The notes: generated by a model not told the origin, from the letters alone. Shown: positions 16,611 through 26,229, counted from the first letter of the stretch. The stretch: DNA of 64,000 nucleotides from Bacteroides thetaiotaomicron VPI-5482 (GCF_000011065.1 NC_004663.1:2852001-2916000), one strand, 5' to 3'. A program made the numbers and translations.

Positions 16611-17618
16611 TCATCTTCCTCTTAACTTGCCGGCTATATGCCCGATGGAAGCACCGGTGATGGCGGCAGCCGCACGTCCGCCCTTCAGTGACCACGAGTT
16701 GACCTGCTTGCCGTAATTGCCGGCTCCCGATGCCTGAATCACCCATGTGGATACTGTCGGAATGGTGAAATAGCCCACAATGGCTATCAGCATGAAGATG
16801 ATGTAAGCGGAATTGTTCACGTCGGGCACATAGGCGGGATCGCTTAGTGCGGCGATGTCCTTCTCGATCATCAGCACCTGAATCCTTGCCAGCACGGAGC
16901 TGAACAGGTCGGATATGGGCAGCCACAGATAGATGCTGATATACTGGCAAATCCATTGGATCATTGTATTGTGGAAGCCGTCGTACACCGATATGGCGAA
17001 TGACAGAGGTCCCAGAATGCTCAATACGATCAGGAAGAAGGTTCTCAGCGTGTCCAGTACCAGCGAAACCGACTGGAACAGCAGTTCCAGAAAGCTGCGG
17101 AAGAAATTGCTCACGCTCTGCCTGGCCTGGTATTTGAGGCGTTCCGCCGCCATGCCCGCCATGGCCTTCAAATCCGAAGGCGACCATCCCAGATCTTCGA
17201 TCTGGCGTTCATATTCCTCGTTATCGACCAGATACGCCGTTTCCGGATTTCTCGTCATCGCCTCGTATTCCAGTTTCTGCCGCTTCTCGGAATACTCCCG
17301 TATGTTCAGTGTCTGGCCTTCCATGATACTGTGGCAGCCGGTGACCACCGGACTCATGATACCGTTGATAGTCCCCAGAACGAATGTGGGGAAAAACATG
17401 ATGCACACCCCCAGACAAAAAGGTCTGAAGAGCGGATAAATGTCAATCGGCTCGGCTCTCGAAAGAGCCTGCCACGCCCGTGAGGCCACATAGAACAGCG
17501 CACCCAGCGCAGCCACTCCGGTAGCCACACCCGTGATGTCCGAACAGAGCGGCATCATCTCGTCATAAAGGTTACGCAACACTTCGTGAAGGTTGCCGAA
17601 AGTTTCCTCGCCTATCAT
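16611..17618 (-). CDS. traJ: conjugal transfer protein TraJ (polytopic, VirB6-like)
   Basis: The start MIGEETFGNLHEVL is chosen because its ATG begins one base after the traI stop; a longer frame runs back inside traI. The 335-residue protein has about six hydrophobic segments (GVAALGALFYVASRAW, LGVCIMFFPTFVLGTI, TFFLIVLSILGPLSFAISVY, YIIFMLIAIVGYFTIP among them). This fits the VirB6-like inner-membrane role of TraJ. A soluble loop of about 100 residues follows the second span. Confidence 0.85.
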   Translation of the reverse strand: MIGEETFGNLHEVLRNLYDEMMPLCSDITGVATGVAALGALFYVASRAWQALSRAEPIDIYPLFRPFCLGVCIMFFPTFVLGTINGIMSPVVTGCHSIMEGQTLNIREYSEKRQKLEYEAMTRNPETAYLVDNEEYERQIEDLGWSPSDLKAMAGMAAERLKYQARQSVSNFFRSFLELLFQSVSLVLDTLRTFFLIVLSILGPLSFAISVYDGFHNTMIQWICQYISIYLWLPISDLFSSVLARIQVLMIEKDIAALSDPAYVPDVNNSAYIIFMLIAIVGYFTIPTVSTWVIQASGAGNYGKQVNSWSLKGGRAAAAITGASIGHIAGKLRGR

Positions 17619-17619
17619 G

Positions 17620-18249
17620 TCACCAGTATTTTTGATTGTCCGTTCCGTACAAGTCCAGCACCCTTTGGGTATCATTCTTCTTTTTCGCACGCAGGTAAGA
17701 GATACCGATGTTCCGGTTCGTGTAATACCTGACCAGATTGCGTTGGTTTCTCACGTCACGGTACACACGGTCTATCACGTCCATGCGCTCCTTGTCCGTC
17801 ATAGAAAGGCCGGTGGAGGTCACAACGATCTTCATCTCGTTCAGCATACCACTGCTTTCTTCCAGCATCTTCGCATATCCGGAGGCGATTGCCGAAAGCT
17901 CGTCCGGCGTATAGTTCCCGTCCGTCAGCATTTTCTGGAAAGAATTTACATAGATGTCCGATATTTCACCGACCAAGAGAACGGTCTGCTGCACCTTACG
18001 GGCATCTTTCACCAGATTGTTGACCGCTTTCAAAGCGTCGTAATAACGCTTCCCCTGTTCGTAGATCTTGACTGTTTCCTGAAAATTCTTCACCATATTT
18101 TCTGCCGTCGTCGTGGTCTGCACCACGTTACGGGTCGTATTCACGATGCTTTGTGCAAGGTTCGAGGGATCGAACGTTACCCATTGCGCCTTTACCGCCA
18201 TAGTCGGACAAAGCAGCCCGGCCAGACAGACAGCCATTATTCGTTTCAT
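17620..18249 (-). CDS. traI: conjugal transfer protein TraI (DUF4141, VirB5-like)
   Basis: From ATG 18249 the protein has 209 residues with a signal peptide (MKRIMAVCLAGLLCPTMAVK, cleavage after VKA). The helical periplasmic body includes WVTFDPSNLAQSIVNTTRNV and a long helix containing NFQETVKIYEQGKRYYDALK. WVTFDPSNLAQ is the family signature at the mature N terminus. It is probably the periplasmic VirB5-like component. The longer in-frame ATG at 18297 would put charged residues before the signal and is less likely. Confidence 0.85.
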   Translation of the reverse strand: MKRIMAVCLAGLLCPTMAVKAQWVTFDPSNLAQSIVNTTRNVVQTTTTAENMVKNFQETVKIYEQGKRYYDALKAVNNLVKDARKVQQTVLLVGEISDIYVNSFQKMLTDGNYTPDELSAIASGYAKMLEESSGMLNEMKIVVTSTGLSMTDKERMDVIDRVYRDVRNQRNLVRYYTNRNIGISYLRAKKKNDTQRVLDLYGTDNQKYW

Positions 18250-18326
18250 GTCTTTTAAAATTTTAACGTTAAATAAATCGGATAGTTTTCTTTCCATTTA
18301 CAGGAGAACCGGAGTTCTCCTTTTTC

Positions 18327-18599
18327 TTATGAATCATCCGCACGTACATATATCTCTTCGGTAGCCAGCACCAGACGGTCTTCCTCCCGGTCATAAGCGA
18401 GCTGCACCCTTCCCAGAAGATCCGCCCAGATGATGCCGCCGCTTTGGTGGATCGTGCCGACCACCACCGCATCAAGGTGGTAGGTCAGGGCAATCTTGTA
18501 TGTACCACCATCACGGAATACGGTGACGGGCGGCGACTTGCGGCTGCTTTTCCACTCCCCGCATATCCAGTAGAGCGGAAACAAGGTTTCATACTCCAT
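18327..18599 (-). CDS. DUF3876 family protein in the TraH position
   Basis: The short protein (90-92 residues, ATG at 18599 or GTG at 18605) reads LFPLYWICGEWKSSR, IALTYHLDAVVVGTIHQSGG and AYDREEDRLVLATEE, which fits the small DUF3876 family of Bacteroides conjugative elements. It starts at the stop of traG exon 2 and precedes traI. It is probably cytoplasmic. The role in transfer is not known to me. Confidence 0.65.
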   Translation of the reverse strand: MEYETLFPLYWICGEWKSSRKSPPVTVFRDGGTYKIALTYHLDAVVVGTIHQSGGIIWADLLGRVQLAYDREEDRLVLATEEIYVRADDS

Positions 18600-18605
18600 A
18601 AGCAC

Positions 18606-19094
18606 TTACGGTATTTCATTGTTTTGATTCCGTTTCTTTTCCGCAAGCCTTCGGATAGCCAGTTCGATATTGCCGCCCAGTTCCTTTGTGAGCCCTTCCA
18701 GTTCCACCTTCTCGCTCTCTTCGGTCGAATAGCAAAGGTATTCTTCGAGTGATACCTCCGTGGCGTACACTGTTGACTGCACACCCCCCAACCCAAACCA
18801 GACCTCCTTGTATTTGCGTCTTGGATCATTAGACATATTCACCGACAGGATCTGCGCCTTTTCCTTGTCCGTCAGACCCAGCAGGGACTGTATCTGCGAG
18901 AACTTGTTAAGATACTTCCTCTGGTCAAGCAAAATCTTGCAGTCGCTGTTGTTCACTATGGACTCCTTCACGATAGGAGAGGAAATGATGTCATCGACTT
19001 CCTGCGTCACAACAACCGCCTCTCCGTAAAATTTGCGGACAGTCTTGAACAGGTAGCGGATATAGTCCGCCATCCCTTCTTTGGCAATGGCCTT
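18606..19094 (-). CDS. traG: TraG (VirB4-like ATPase), exon 2 (C-terminal part)
   Basis: This exon encodes 162 residues, beginning KAIAKEGMADYIRYLFKTV and including EAVVVTQEVDDIISS and KEVWFGLGGVQSTVYATEVS. These are the post-Walker-B part of Bacteroides TraG, with the sensor-like VTQE and arginine-finger regions. The reading frame is open a further 38 codons upstream, but those come from intron sequence. Joined to exon 1, the protein would be about 836 residues, the normal TraG length. Expression of full TraG requires splicing of the intron at 19095-21498. Confidence 0.85.
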   Translation of the reverse strand, partial: KAIAKEGMADYIRYLFKTVRKFYGEAVVVTQEVDDIISSPIVKESIVNNSDCKILLDQRKYLNKFSQIQSLLGLTDKEKAQILSVNMSNDPRRKYKEVWFGLGGVQSTVYATEVSLEEYLCYSTEESEKVELEGLTKELGGNIELAIRRLAEKKRNQNNEIP

Positions 19095-19135
19095 GCCGGG
19101 TAGGTCAGAGGCATTACTGCCCCTTTCCCCCCTCA

Positions 19136-19169
19136 GAACCGTACGTGAAAGTTTCCAATCATACGGCTC
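19136..19169 (-). ncRNA. group II intron domain V
   Basis: This is a 34-base hairpin, GAGCCGTATGATTG-GAAA-CTTTCACGTACGGTTC-like in outline. It has the AGC-type catalytic triad near its 5' end, a GAAA tetraloop and the two-base bulge typical of domain V. The following GGGGCAGTAATGCCTC hairpin with a bulged A is the likely domain VI carrying the branch point. Confidence 0.8.
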
Positions 19170-19210
19170 AAGCAGTGTTAAATTTCTATTTAATAGAAAC
19201 CAGCTCATAG

Positions 19211-20869
19211 TTACATCTTATTAGTTTGAATGACTTTTCTTCTACAACTGTCATGTAGCAGATTATTTACTTTCTTGCCGTTGACTGTTTGTTGGGAAGT
19301 TCCCCAAGGATGTTCCTTGTCTATGGGTTTACCACATACGGGACATAAATGGTTCTGTCTTTCCCACATGTACAGCAACGATTTTCTACCGTTGAGCGAC
19401 TGTAGCATCTTGTAAGTCTTGCGCTTTTCAAAATACTCTGTCCATTCGGGGGCAAAGGGATTTGCTTCACCTTTTACCTTGACATATCGGGTAATCTTTG
19501 TGTCATACAGCCTTTTCAGAGCAATCCTGTCATCAGTCTTGCCTTTCTTGAAGTTTGCCACGAAGCACCAGTTACGGTTCTTTACCCGTGTAAAGTATCG
19601 GTCGGCAATCCAATATTTGCCTTTCTTGGGGTGTCGTCTTGTAGCCCATTGCCATAACTTTTCAAATATCAGGTAGTCAGCTTTTCTGAATGTGTCAGAA
19701 GCCACACAATTCTTGTAGTAGTTTACCCAGCCTGTTATCACAGGATTCAAGAGCCTTATAAGTGATTCCTGTTTGCTTCCTTTATTGGAATCGATGATTC
19801 CTCGGATTTTCTGCATGAATTTCTTCAGGCTCTTTTGGGACGGTTTGATTAGAAGCACTCCTTTGTATTTTCGGATATTGTACCCAAGAAAATCAAATCC
19901 GTCATCAATATGTGTAATCTTTGTTTTCTCTTCCGACAGGGTTAATCCCCTTTCTTTGAGAAAGTCCACTACTAACGGTTTGATTTCTTCCAAAGCTTCC
20001 TTGTTTCTACCCGTGATGATAAAATCATCCGCATAGCGTACAAGATGTACTTTAGGATAGTAGGTCGTCGTCTTCCTGGTTACAAATTTCTTGTGATACT
20101 TCTCTGCAAGCATAGTTTGCAGTCCGTCCAGTGTCATATTCGCAAGAGTTGGTGAAATGATACCGCCCTGTGGAGTGCCCTCTTCCGTGGGGAATAGCTC
20201 CTTGTTGAAGACGAAACCGCATTTGAGCCATTTCCGCAGCATCACTTTATCCATAGGGATATTGTTCAGCAGCCATTCGTGGCTGATGTGGTCGAAACAA
20301 CCTTGGATGTCACCCTCCATAATCCATTCGGGAGAAGCTTTCTTCGCAAGGACACAAAAACATTGTTCCCTTGCATCTCCGGTACTTCTCTCTTTACGGA
20401 AACCGTAGGAATTACTGTCCGCAGTTGTTTCCGATACAGGTTCCAACGCAAGCAGGTATAATGCCTGCATAGCCCTGTCTTTCATTGTCGGGATACCTAA
20501 AGGACGTAATTTCCCGTTACTCTTTTTGATATTGACCCTTTTTAACGGCTGGGGCTTGTAGCCTCTTCTTTTCAGTTCACCGATAGCCTTGAATCTGGCA
20601 TTGGGAGTTGACCATTTCACCTTGTCAACGCCTGCGGTGTCACTGCCACTGTTTGATGTAACACGCTTTACGGCTAAAGCCTTAGCGTAAAACGAATGCG
20701 TCAGCACCCACTGCAAGGATTTCACCCTGCCGTGTTTGCCCGCCTTTTGAGCTTTTACAATACGTGCTTGTAGCTTATTAACCGCTATCACACACTTGTT
20801 CCAGTCTATGCTTTCCCAAGTGCTCCATTTACGGTCAGTAGATGCACACGATGTTTTAATTTCGTTCAT
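19211..20869 (-). CDS. ltrA: group II intron reverse transcriptase/maturase with HNH domain
   Basis: The start MNEIKTSCAS (ATG 20869) follows AAAGGAG by 8 bases; a longer frame from 20914 lacks this. The 552-residue protein has an N-terminal RT-0 region, RT motifs with KLRPLGIPTMKDRAMQ, GTPQGGIISPTLAN and the active site VRYADDFIITG. A maturase X domain follows (LNPVITGWVNYYKNCV), then a C-terminal HNH nuclease module with CPVCGKPI and LLHDSCRRKV. All key residues are present, so the intron looks competent for splicing and mobility. It resembles HNH-bearing, chloroplast-like intron proteins. Confidence 0.92.
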   Translation of the reverse strand: MNEIKTSCASTDRKWSTWESIDWNKCVIAVNKLQARIVKAQKAGKHGRVKSLQWVLTHSFYAKALAVKRVTSNSGSDTAGVDKVKWSTPNARFKAIGELKRRGYKPQPLKRVNIKKSNGKLRPLGIPTMKDRAMQALYLLALEPVSETTADSNSYGFRKERSTGDAREQCFCVLAKKASPEWIMEGDIQGCFDHISHEWLLNNIPMDKVMLRKWLKCGFVFNKELFPTEEGTPQGGIISPTLANMTLDGLQTMLAEKYHKKFVTRKTTTYYPKVHLVRYADDFIITGRNKEALEEIKPLVVDFLKERGLTLSEEKTKITHIDDGFDFLGYNIRKYKGVLLIKPSQKSLKKFMQKIRGIIDSNKGSKQESLIRLLNPVITGWVNYYKNCVASDTFRKADYLIFEKLWQWATRRHPKKGKYWIADRYFTRVKNRNWCFVANFKKGKTDDRIALKRLYDTKITRYVKVKGEANPFAPEWTEYFEKRKTYKMLQSLNGRKSLLYMWERQNHLCPVCGKPIDKEHPWGTSQQTVNGKKVNNLLHDSCRRKVIQTNKM

Positions 20870-21495
20870 TTGCTTTTCTCCTTTAATAAGTTCTATAAGT
20901 TTCTTGTAAAACATCCACCATGCGGAAGTCTGCCCACTTTCGTGTGAGGTAATGTTTCAACCTCTATCCGTCCCATTACAGAACGGCATTCGCTTTCTCC
21001 GCATTCCTCTGCCCGCACTCCATTCGGCTTCACTTACGGTCTGCTTACCTGCTGTTACACAGGAGAAGTACGGGTTTACCATGTTTCTTGTATATGACAA
21101 ACGAATGGGTTAGAATCCGTCTATCCGCCGGCAGTCGTTATGTCCGTGTAACCTTAGCATGGAGAAGGTTAACCGACTGCATCCCTTTTGGGTTAGAGCC
21201 CAGTATCATTAGCGGCTCATTCGAAGTTACGACGTTTATCAACGGTTCACATTACGTTATTCATACCATTCAGCCTAGCTCCCCTGTCGTTCGATACTAA
21301 CGGCAGTTGTCATCCCCTCACGGTTCAGACTTCTCCTTTCGGAAGGGCTTCATTGTTGGTTCTGTTACCGCACGGGTTCATTGCTTAATACCGCACGTTC
21401 CCATAGGCTACTGTTGACGGAACAACAGGTTCAATCGTTCGATTTCCAACTCGTGGAATGAAAGTTGAACAATCATATACAAGACTTACATGTCA
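20870..21495 (-). other. 5' structured RNA region of the group II intron
   Basis: About 625 bases between the intron 5' end and its maturase gene contain no convincing gene and should form domains I-III and the start of IV. Short complementary segments are frequent, for example GGTTAACCTTCTCCATGC followed by a matching stretch. I have not assigned EBS or other tertiary elements. Confidence 0.6.
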
Positions 21496-21498
21496 CAG

Positions 21499-23520
21499 CC
21501 ACGCTTCCTCTATGATGATCATCTTGCGTACCCCTTTCAGACGACGCATCTTGTTGATAAACAACTCCATAATAATAATAGTCGTCACCGGAAAAAGAAT
21601 GGGGTGATCTTTGATCTGATCAATTTCGAAGACGATAAACCGCTTACCGAGCAAGTCAAGCTGCTTGTCGGAGTTAAGCAGAAAATCATATTCTCCACCA
21701 CGGTAATAAGGCTCCAGCACGTTCAGGAACCCCGCAAGGTCGAAATCCTTTTCCCGGACTTCTTTCTCTTCCAGTATCCTCCGGTAGTCCGTTTTCACGA
21801 ACTCGTAGAAGGTGTTGAACGAGGGAACGATGCTTTCATCCTCCTTGATGCGCCTGATATACAGGGACACCGCATTGGACAGAGCCACTTCTTCCGAACG
21901 TGTCGCCGGTTCATTGTCCTTTTTCCAGAGTGTGAGGATTAGTGTCTTGATACTCTCACGCTTCTCAATATCGAAAACTTTATCATCCGTGAAAAAAGGG
22001 TTGAACGCTATCGGGTTTTCGTCCGTATAAGTGAAATAGATACCGTCCTTTCCACCGCTCTTCTGGTGTATCAGCGAGCAAAGCCCCTGGTAACTGTTTC
22101 CCGTGTCGATCAATACCACGTGCGTGCCCTGTTCATAATATTGCCTCGCCAAATGATTCATAAAGAATGACTTGCCGCTTCCCGAACCGCCCAATACGAA
22201 TTTGTTGCGGTTGGTGGTTACGCCACGTTTCATCGGCAGGTCGGAGATGTCCACGTGCAGCGGTTTTCCGCTGATACGGTCTGACATCTTCAGTCCGAAA
22301 GGTGAAACGGAGCTGCGGTAGTTCGTTTCTTCCACCCAGAAGCAGAGAGCCTGTTCGATGAACGTGTAGAAGCTCTCCTCTGCCGGAAAGTCAGCGCCGT
22401 TCCCCGGTATCGCCGCCCAGTACAGCGTGGCGGCGTCCACCGTATTATGGCGTGGCTTGCATTCCATCATAGCGATCTGGCTGCCCACGTCATTACGCAT
22501 ATTCTTCACCTCCATAGGATTGTCCGTCCATGCGATGATGTTGCAATGGGCACGCACCGAGGTAAGCCCGAACGAATGTGCGTCATTCAGGTACAGATCG
22601 ATCCACTCTTTGTTAATCTGGTTACTCCGTGAGTACTTCGAGAGCGACTGCATGTTGCGTGCGTTCTTCTCAAAACGTTGCAGGTTCTCGCCGCTGTCAT
22701 CCAGAAAGATATACTGGTTGTACAGGTGATTGCACGAGAGCAGCAGGCCTACCGGACTGGCGAATGACAGCTTGCAGTCGCTTTTGTCCGTCGATAGCCT
22801 TTCATACCGGCAGTCCGTACCCACCTTGCTGGGCAACGCATCCAGTTCCGAGAGCGTATGTACCGAAACGTGCTTGTCACCGACACGCAGGCCGTCATCT
22901 CCGAGTTCGATGTCTTCCAGTGCAGTGGTATTTTCCATTGACAGACAGAAATATTTCTCCACCAGTCCGGCCTTATTCTCCGTGCCGGTAATCTCATCAC
23001 CGACGAGCCGTCTTAGGTGTACCAGCCCTGTATCGTTCACGATACGGGCGAATTGCCCCACCGTATCCAGAAAATGGGCGGTGGTATCCTTGTCCACCTC
23101 CTTGGGGATGATGAATCCCCTGCACAGCGAAGAGAAGCTGCTCTGCATCCTCATGCGCTCTTTCGTCGTTTTGGTCAGGTACAGATAGCATTTATGGTTC
23201 AAGAAAGGACGCTCGTTGAAGTGCATCTCGTAGCTTCGGGAAAGGAAACTTAGATTCTCCTTGTCCGTCTGGCTGCGGTAATCCTCCCGGATAAACCAAT
23301 CCTGCTTATGTACCACCGTATAATTGGGCAATACCTTGATTGCCTTTGCCCATGCCGCATGGATAGCCTCGTATTCAGCTGCCGTCACCGTGAAGAGTTC
23401 GGGCAGATCCACCTCAAAGACGGCGGTGATGTCCGCATCTTTGGAGATGATACAGTCCGCTTCGACGGCGAGAAGCGGAAACTTGCTTTCCAATGTGGCA
23501 GCCTTTAGTGTGTTACGCAT
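21499..23520 (-). CDS. traG: TraG (VirB4-like conjugation ATPase), exon 1 (N-terminal part)
   Basis: Exon 1 encodes 674 residues. It starts MRNTLKAATLESKFPLLAVE with the TraG N-terminal domain, followed by the Walker A loop LGGSGSGKSFFMNH near residue 445. It ends in Walker B MIIIEEAW, right at the intron. TraG is the cytoplasmic or membrane-bound ATPase that powers assembly of the mating channel. Without splicing, translation would stop at TGA two codons after EEAW and lose the whole C-terminal lobe. Its 5' end overlaps traF by 16 bases. Confidence 0.88.
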
Positions 23521-23840
23521 ACGTTCTTCTTTTTAATCGTGAATAGTTTCCGGGGACTGATCCGGTTGATCAGGTAGCGGGGGTGCTGTTTCCTGGCCAG
23601 CAGCTTCATCAGTCCGTGTTCCCCGAACTTGCCGTTCAGATGGAAAGTCAGCCGGACCAATACGGATGCGGATATTACGCCGAAAGCAATGCAGAACCAC
23701 TGGTTCACGCCGGCCATATAAAGAATAACAAACAGCACGAACAGAGCCAGCAGCCCACCGACGAAAATAAAAAGATATTGAGCCTTGAGTCCCTTGAACT
23801 CCGCACTCTCGCCGATTCCCTTGTTCAGTTCATAATTCAT
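23505..23840 (-). CDS. traF: conjugal transfer protein TraF (DUF4133)
   Basis: The start MNYELNKGIGESAEFKGLK (ATG 23840) is typical of the family. The 111-residue protein has two adjacent membrane segments at about 22-62 (LFIFVGGLLALFVLFVILYM and CIAFGVISASVLVRLTF) and a basic C terminus with ISPRKLFTIKKKN. It resembles VirB3-like small inner-membrane subunits and overlaps the traG start, as in CTnDOT-type operons. Confidence 0.85.
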   Translation of the reverse strand: MNYELNKGIGESAEFKGLKAQYLFIFVGGLLALFVLFVILYMAGVNQWFCIAFGVISASVLVRLTFHLNGKFGEHGLMKLLARKQHPRYLINRISPRKLFTIKKKNVCVTH

Positions 23841-23871
23841 ATACATTATTATATATAGGTGAATCCGGTTC

Positions 23872-24171
23872 TTAGAGAAAGAATGAACGAAGAATAGTGG
23901 CAGCCACGATTAAAAAGATACACGCACCAAACCAGCTCGCCGCCGTTTTCGAGGTATCCGGATCGCCGGAGCTGAACTTGTTGTACACCTTAATCCCGCC
24001 GACCAGACCTACCACAGCTCCGATCGCGTAGCACAATTTCGTTCCCGGATCGAAGTAGCTTGTGACCATTTTCGTCGCTTCCGTGATACCGGCCGATCCA
24101 TTTCCTTGCGCATAGAGCGAGCCTGTGGCGATTAACATAACCGCCACGAACACAAGTTGTTTCGTATTCAT
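23872..24171 (-). CDS. traE: conjugal transfer protein TraE (DUF4134, VirB2-like)
   Basis: From ATG 24171 the 99-residue protein has a signal peptide (MNTKQLVFVAVMLIATGSLY, then AQG), a glycine-rich first span (LCYAIGAVVGLVGGIKVYNK) and a second span (WFGACIFLIVAATILRSFFL). This is a VirB2/TrbC pilin-like layout. The upstream in-frame extension to 24276 has no family support. The following gene upstream is traD, 145 bases away. Confidence 0.85.
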   Translation of the reverse strand: MNTKQLVFVAVMLIATGSLYAQGNGSAGITEATKMVTSYFDPGTKLCYAIGAVVGLVGGIKVYNKFSSGDPDTSKTAASWFGACIFLIVAATILRSFFL

Positions 24172-24316
24172 AAAATAATTGAATTTGAATGTGGGCACGA
24201 CAGATGGAAAAGTCCGCCGTCCCCCGTTGTTAATTAAATTTGTTTGGGTTTCTTCTCGTGAAAAATGAATAGACAAGCTATCCGTAATCTCTTTCCTTCA
24301 TGTACGTTTTACTTCG

Positions 24317-25039
24317 TTAAACAATATCATTTATGGAGAAAGTGTCCGGTATGGTTTCTGTCGCCGCTTCGCTGTCCGGGCTATTCCGTCTGCGGCATGC
24401 CGCAAGATGCAGCTCTATCAGCGAGTCGATACGTTCCTCACGCTCCGCATCGCCGAAGGTCAGCTTGTCGAACATCGGCGTGTTGCGCAGTTCAGCCAGT
24501 GTCTTTCCGGCCTGAAGCTTTTCCTCTTCACTGGCCGCTTCACCGCTGACCGTCACACGCACCGCCAGTCCCATATCCTCGAAGCGGATGCCCGTGGCTT
24601 GCGGCATGCATCCCGGCAGGCATCTGTCCTGCTCGTCATCGTCTATCCGAGGATTGTCATCCGCCGGTTCTCCCCGGAACTCCAACGGGACATCCATATC
24701 TTCCATCAGTTCAAGATCTTCCGGCAGCGGACCCCCTTCGGCAAACAGCTTGTCCAGTTCCTCGGCAGAAACTATTTTCGGGTACTTTTCCTTCTCCGGT
24801 ACAAAAATACCTGCTTCGCTTACAGATTTTTCGTTTTCAATTTTTTCGGGCGTTTGTGGCGTGGAGTGGCTAAGGGAAAATGTACTTTTGCCTAAAATCT
24901 CGCTCACGTCCACCGTCATCCGGGTAAGGATCTGCCCGGCTTTTTCCGCTCTCTTCCTCCGACTGTTCCGCTCGTGGAAGAGGTAGGCGGCTATCCATAA
25001 CAGATAGCTACCGATAAGTAAGAATAAGATTGCTGACAT
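24317..25039 (-). CDS. traD: conjugal transfer protein TraD (DUF4122)
   Basis: The 240-residue protein has an N-terminal membrane anchor (MSAILFLLIGSYLLWIAAYL) followed by a basic stretch (HERNSRRKRAEK). The acidic soluble part has SAEELDKLFAEGGPLPEDLE and a C-terminal helical domain (EEKLQAGKTLAELRNTPMFD, then SLIELHLAACRRR). It matches the DUF4122/TraD family of Bacteroides conjugative transposons. It differs from F-plasmid TraD, which is a coupling protein. The role is unknown. Confidence 0.7.
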   Translation of the reverse strand: MSAILFLLIGSYLLWIAAYLFHERNSRRKRAEKAGQILTRMTVDVSEILGKSTFSLSHSTPQTPEKIENEKSVSEAGIFVPEKEKYPKIVSAEELDKLFAEGGPLPEDLELMEDMDVPLEFRGEPADDNPRIDDDEQDRCLPGCMPQATGIRFEDMGLAVRVTVSGEAASEEEKLQAGKTLAELRNTPMFDKLTFGDAEREERIDSLIELHLAACRRRNSPDSEAATETIPDTFSINDIV

Positions 25040-25051
25040 GGTTTCCGGGGT

Positions 25052-25414
25052 TTAAAACAGTTCGGTACTTCGTTTTCTGTATTCCTTCGTGATCTCGTCC
25101 TGATAGGCGGCAAAGTGCTGTTCCAGCACATTGTCCACATAGCTGAAAATGGACATCTCGTTGTTCCCAATTGTCTGGACGATCCTCTGAATCCGTTCAT
25201 GAAACTCCTTACGAAGATAGATTGTCTTGCCAAGCCGTGCGCAGACCGGTGACTCGTGGATGAACAGACGGACATATCCGCTCTCTTCACCGGACTGTCC
25301 CTTATTCCCGGCTGCTTGCGCCTGCCCGTCCGCCGGCCGGCCTTCCTTGAACGAGGCGACTATGGAGTTCTCGTCAATGTCCGTCAGGTTTATTTTTTTC
25401 CGTTCGTTTCCCAT
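25052..25414 (-). CDS. DUF3408 conjugation protein (TraB/TraC type)
   Basis: The 120-residue protein has a disordered Gly/Gln-rich N-terminal half and a compact C-terminal domain: SPVCARLGKTIYLRKEFHER, then IGNNEMSIFSYVDNVLEQHF. This is the ribbon-helix-helix-like DUF3408 family. It probably binds DNA and works with the ParA-like TraA encoded 3 bases upstream. CTnDOT-type elements often carry two such genes, traB and traC. Only one is present here. Confidence 0.75.
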   Translation of the reverse strand: MGNERKKINLTDIDENSIVASFKEGRPADGQAQAAGNKGQSGEESGYVRLFIHESPVCARLGKTIYLRKEFHERIQRIVQTIGNNEMSIFSYVDNVLEQHFAAYQDEITKEYRKRSTELF

Positions 25415-25417
25415 AGC

Positions 25418-26176
25418 CTACTTCCTGATAATGGACAACAGCTCTTCCGTAATCTCTTTCAGGTTGCTGCCTTTGACCAGCGTACCGTCTGCGGGGAACA
25501 GCGTGGAACGGAACAATGCCCTATGTCCCCCTGTCAGCTCACGGCGGAACCGTTTGCTGTCCGGCAGGAAGGTCTTCAGCACTTTCAGTCCCAGCTCGCC
25601 GATCACCTGTTCATACACTTTGTACAGTTCCGATTTCTCCCGGCCGTCCACCATGTTCCACAGCAGGTACAGCCCTTTGATATTCGTCTTGCCCGTAGCG
25701 ATCAGCGTGTCATTCAGCCGGCTCGCAAAGCGGAGTGTGCTTTCCATCACCACCCTGTCAGCGGCAATGGGGGAAAAGACATAGTCCATGTTCACCAGCG
25801 TGTTCAACACGCCCGTACTGTTTACCGTGCCCGGCAAGTCGAAGAACACGATGTCTGTTTCCGGCATCTTTTCCAGCAGTTCGTCCGCTTTCGTGACAGC
25901 GTCCTCAGCCGTACTCTCCGCTACCGGATAGGCTTTCTTCCTTATCCGTTGCAGTTGTCTGTACGCCATCAGCTTGTAATGCTCGTCCTCCATGACCGTT
26001 TTCAGGTCACGTTTTCTCATCTCGGCAATGCTGTGTTGCGGGTAGTCGCAATCCACCACCGCCACATTCATCCCTTTCACATAGTGCAGGTAACTTGCCA
26101 CCAGCACGGTCAGCGTTGTTTTTCCCGCTCCGCCTTTTTGCGTGGAAAAGGCGATAAAGAGTGTTTCTTTTTCCAT
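25418..26176 (-). CDS. traA: ParA-family ATPase TraA
   Basis: The 252-residue protein has the deviant Walker A motif STQKGGAGKTTLTVLVASYL near residue 11, a VAVVDCDYPQHS box near 40 and a switch-like VFFDLPGTVNSTGVLN near 103. This is the ParA/MinD fold. As first gene of the tra operon it probably partitions or positions the element with the neighbouring DUF3408 protein. The repeat-rich DNA directly upstream could be its binding region. Confidence 0.88.
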   Translation of the reverse strand: MEKETLFIAFSTQKGGAGKTTLTVLVASYLHYVKGMNVAVVDCDYPQHSIAEMRKRDLKTVMEDEHYKLMAYRQLQRIRKKAYPVAESTAEDAVTKADELLEKMPETDIVFFDLPGTVNSTGVLNTLVNMDYVFSPIAADRVVMESTLRFASRLNDTLIATGKTNIKGLYLLWNMVDGREKSELYKVYEQVIGELGLKVLKTFLPDSKRFRRELTGGHRALFRSTLFPADGTLVKGSNLKEITEELLSIIRK

Positions 26177-26229
26177 GATGCAGTTTGTTTACAAATGATA
26201 CTTTTGAATCAACGCCGCAAATAAAGAAG

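Larger units (their letters stand above)
19095..21498 (-). mobile_element. group II intron interrupting traG
   Basis: About 2.4 kb separates the EEAW codons of traG exon 1 (Trp at 21499-21501) from KAIAKEG of exon 2 (Lys at 19092-19094). The insert holds a reverse transcriptase/maturase gene, a roughly 630-base structured 5' RNA region and a 34-base domain V followed by a domain VI-like hairpin. The exact ends are uncertain by a few bases. A GTGAC start at 21496 would be closest to the GUGYG rule but leaves CT in exon 1. Exact in-frame joining of EEAW to KAIA needs ends at 21498 and 19095. It lies in the traG sense orientation, so it could splice. Confidence 0.85.

Noticed and set aside
18486..19208. 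start of traG exon 2 at ATG 19208 as a separate gene
   Set aside because: The first 38 codons are intron sequence (domains V and VI). The conserved protein begins at KAIAKEG.
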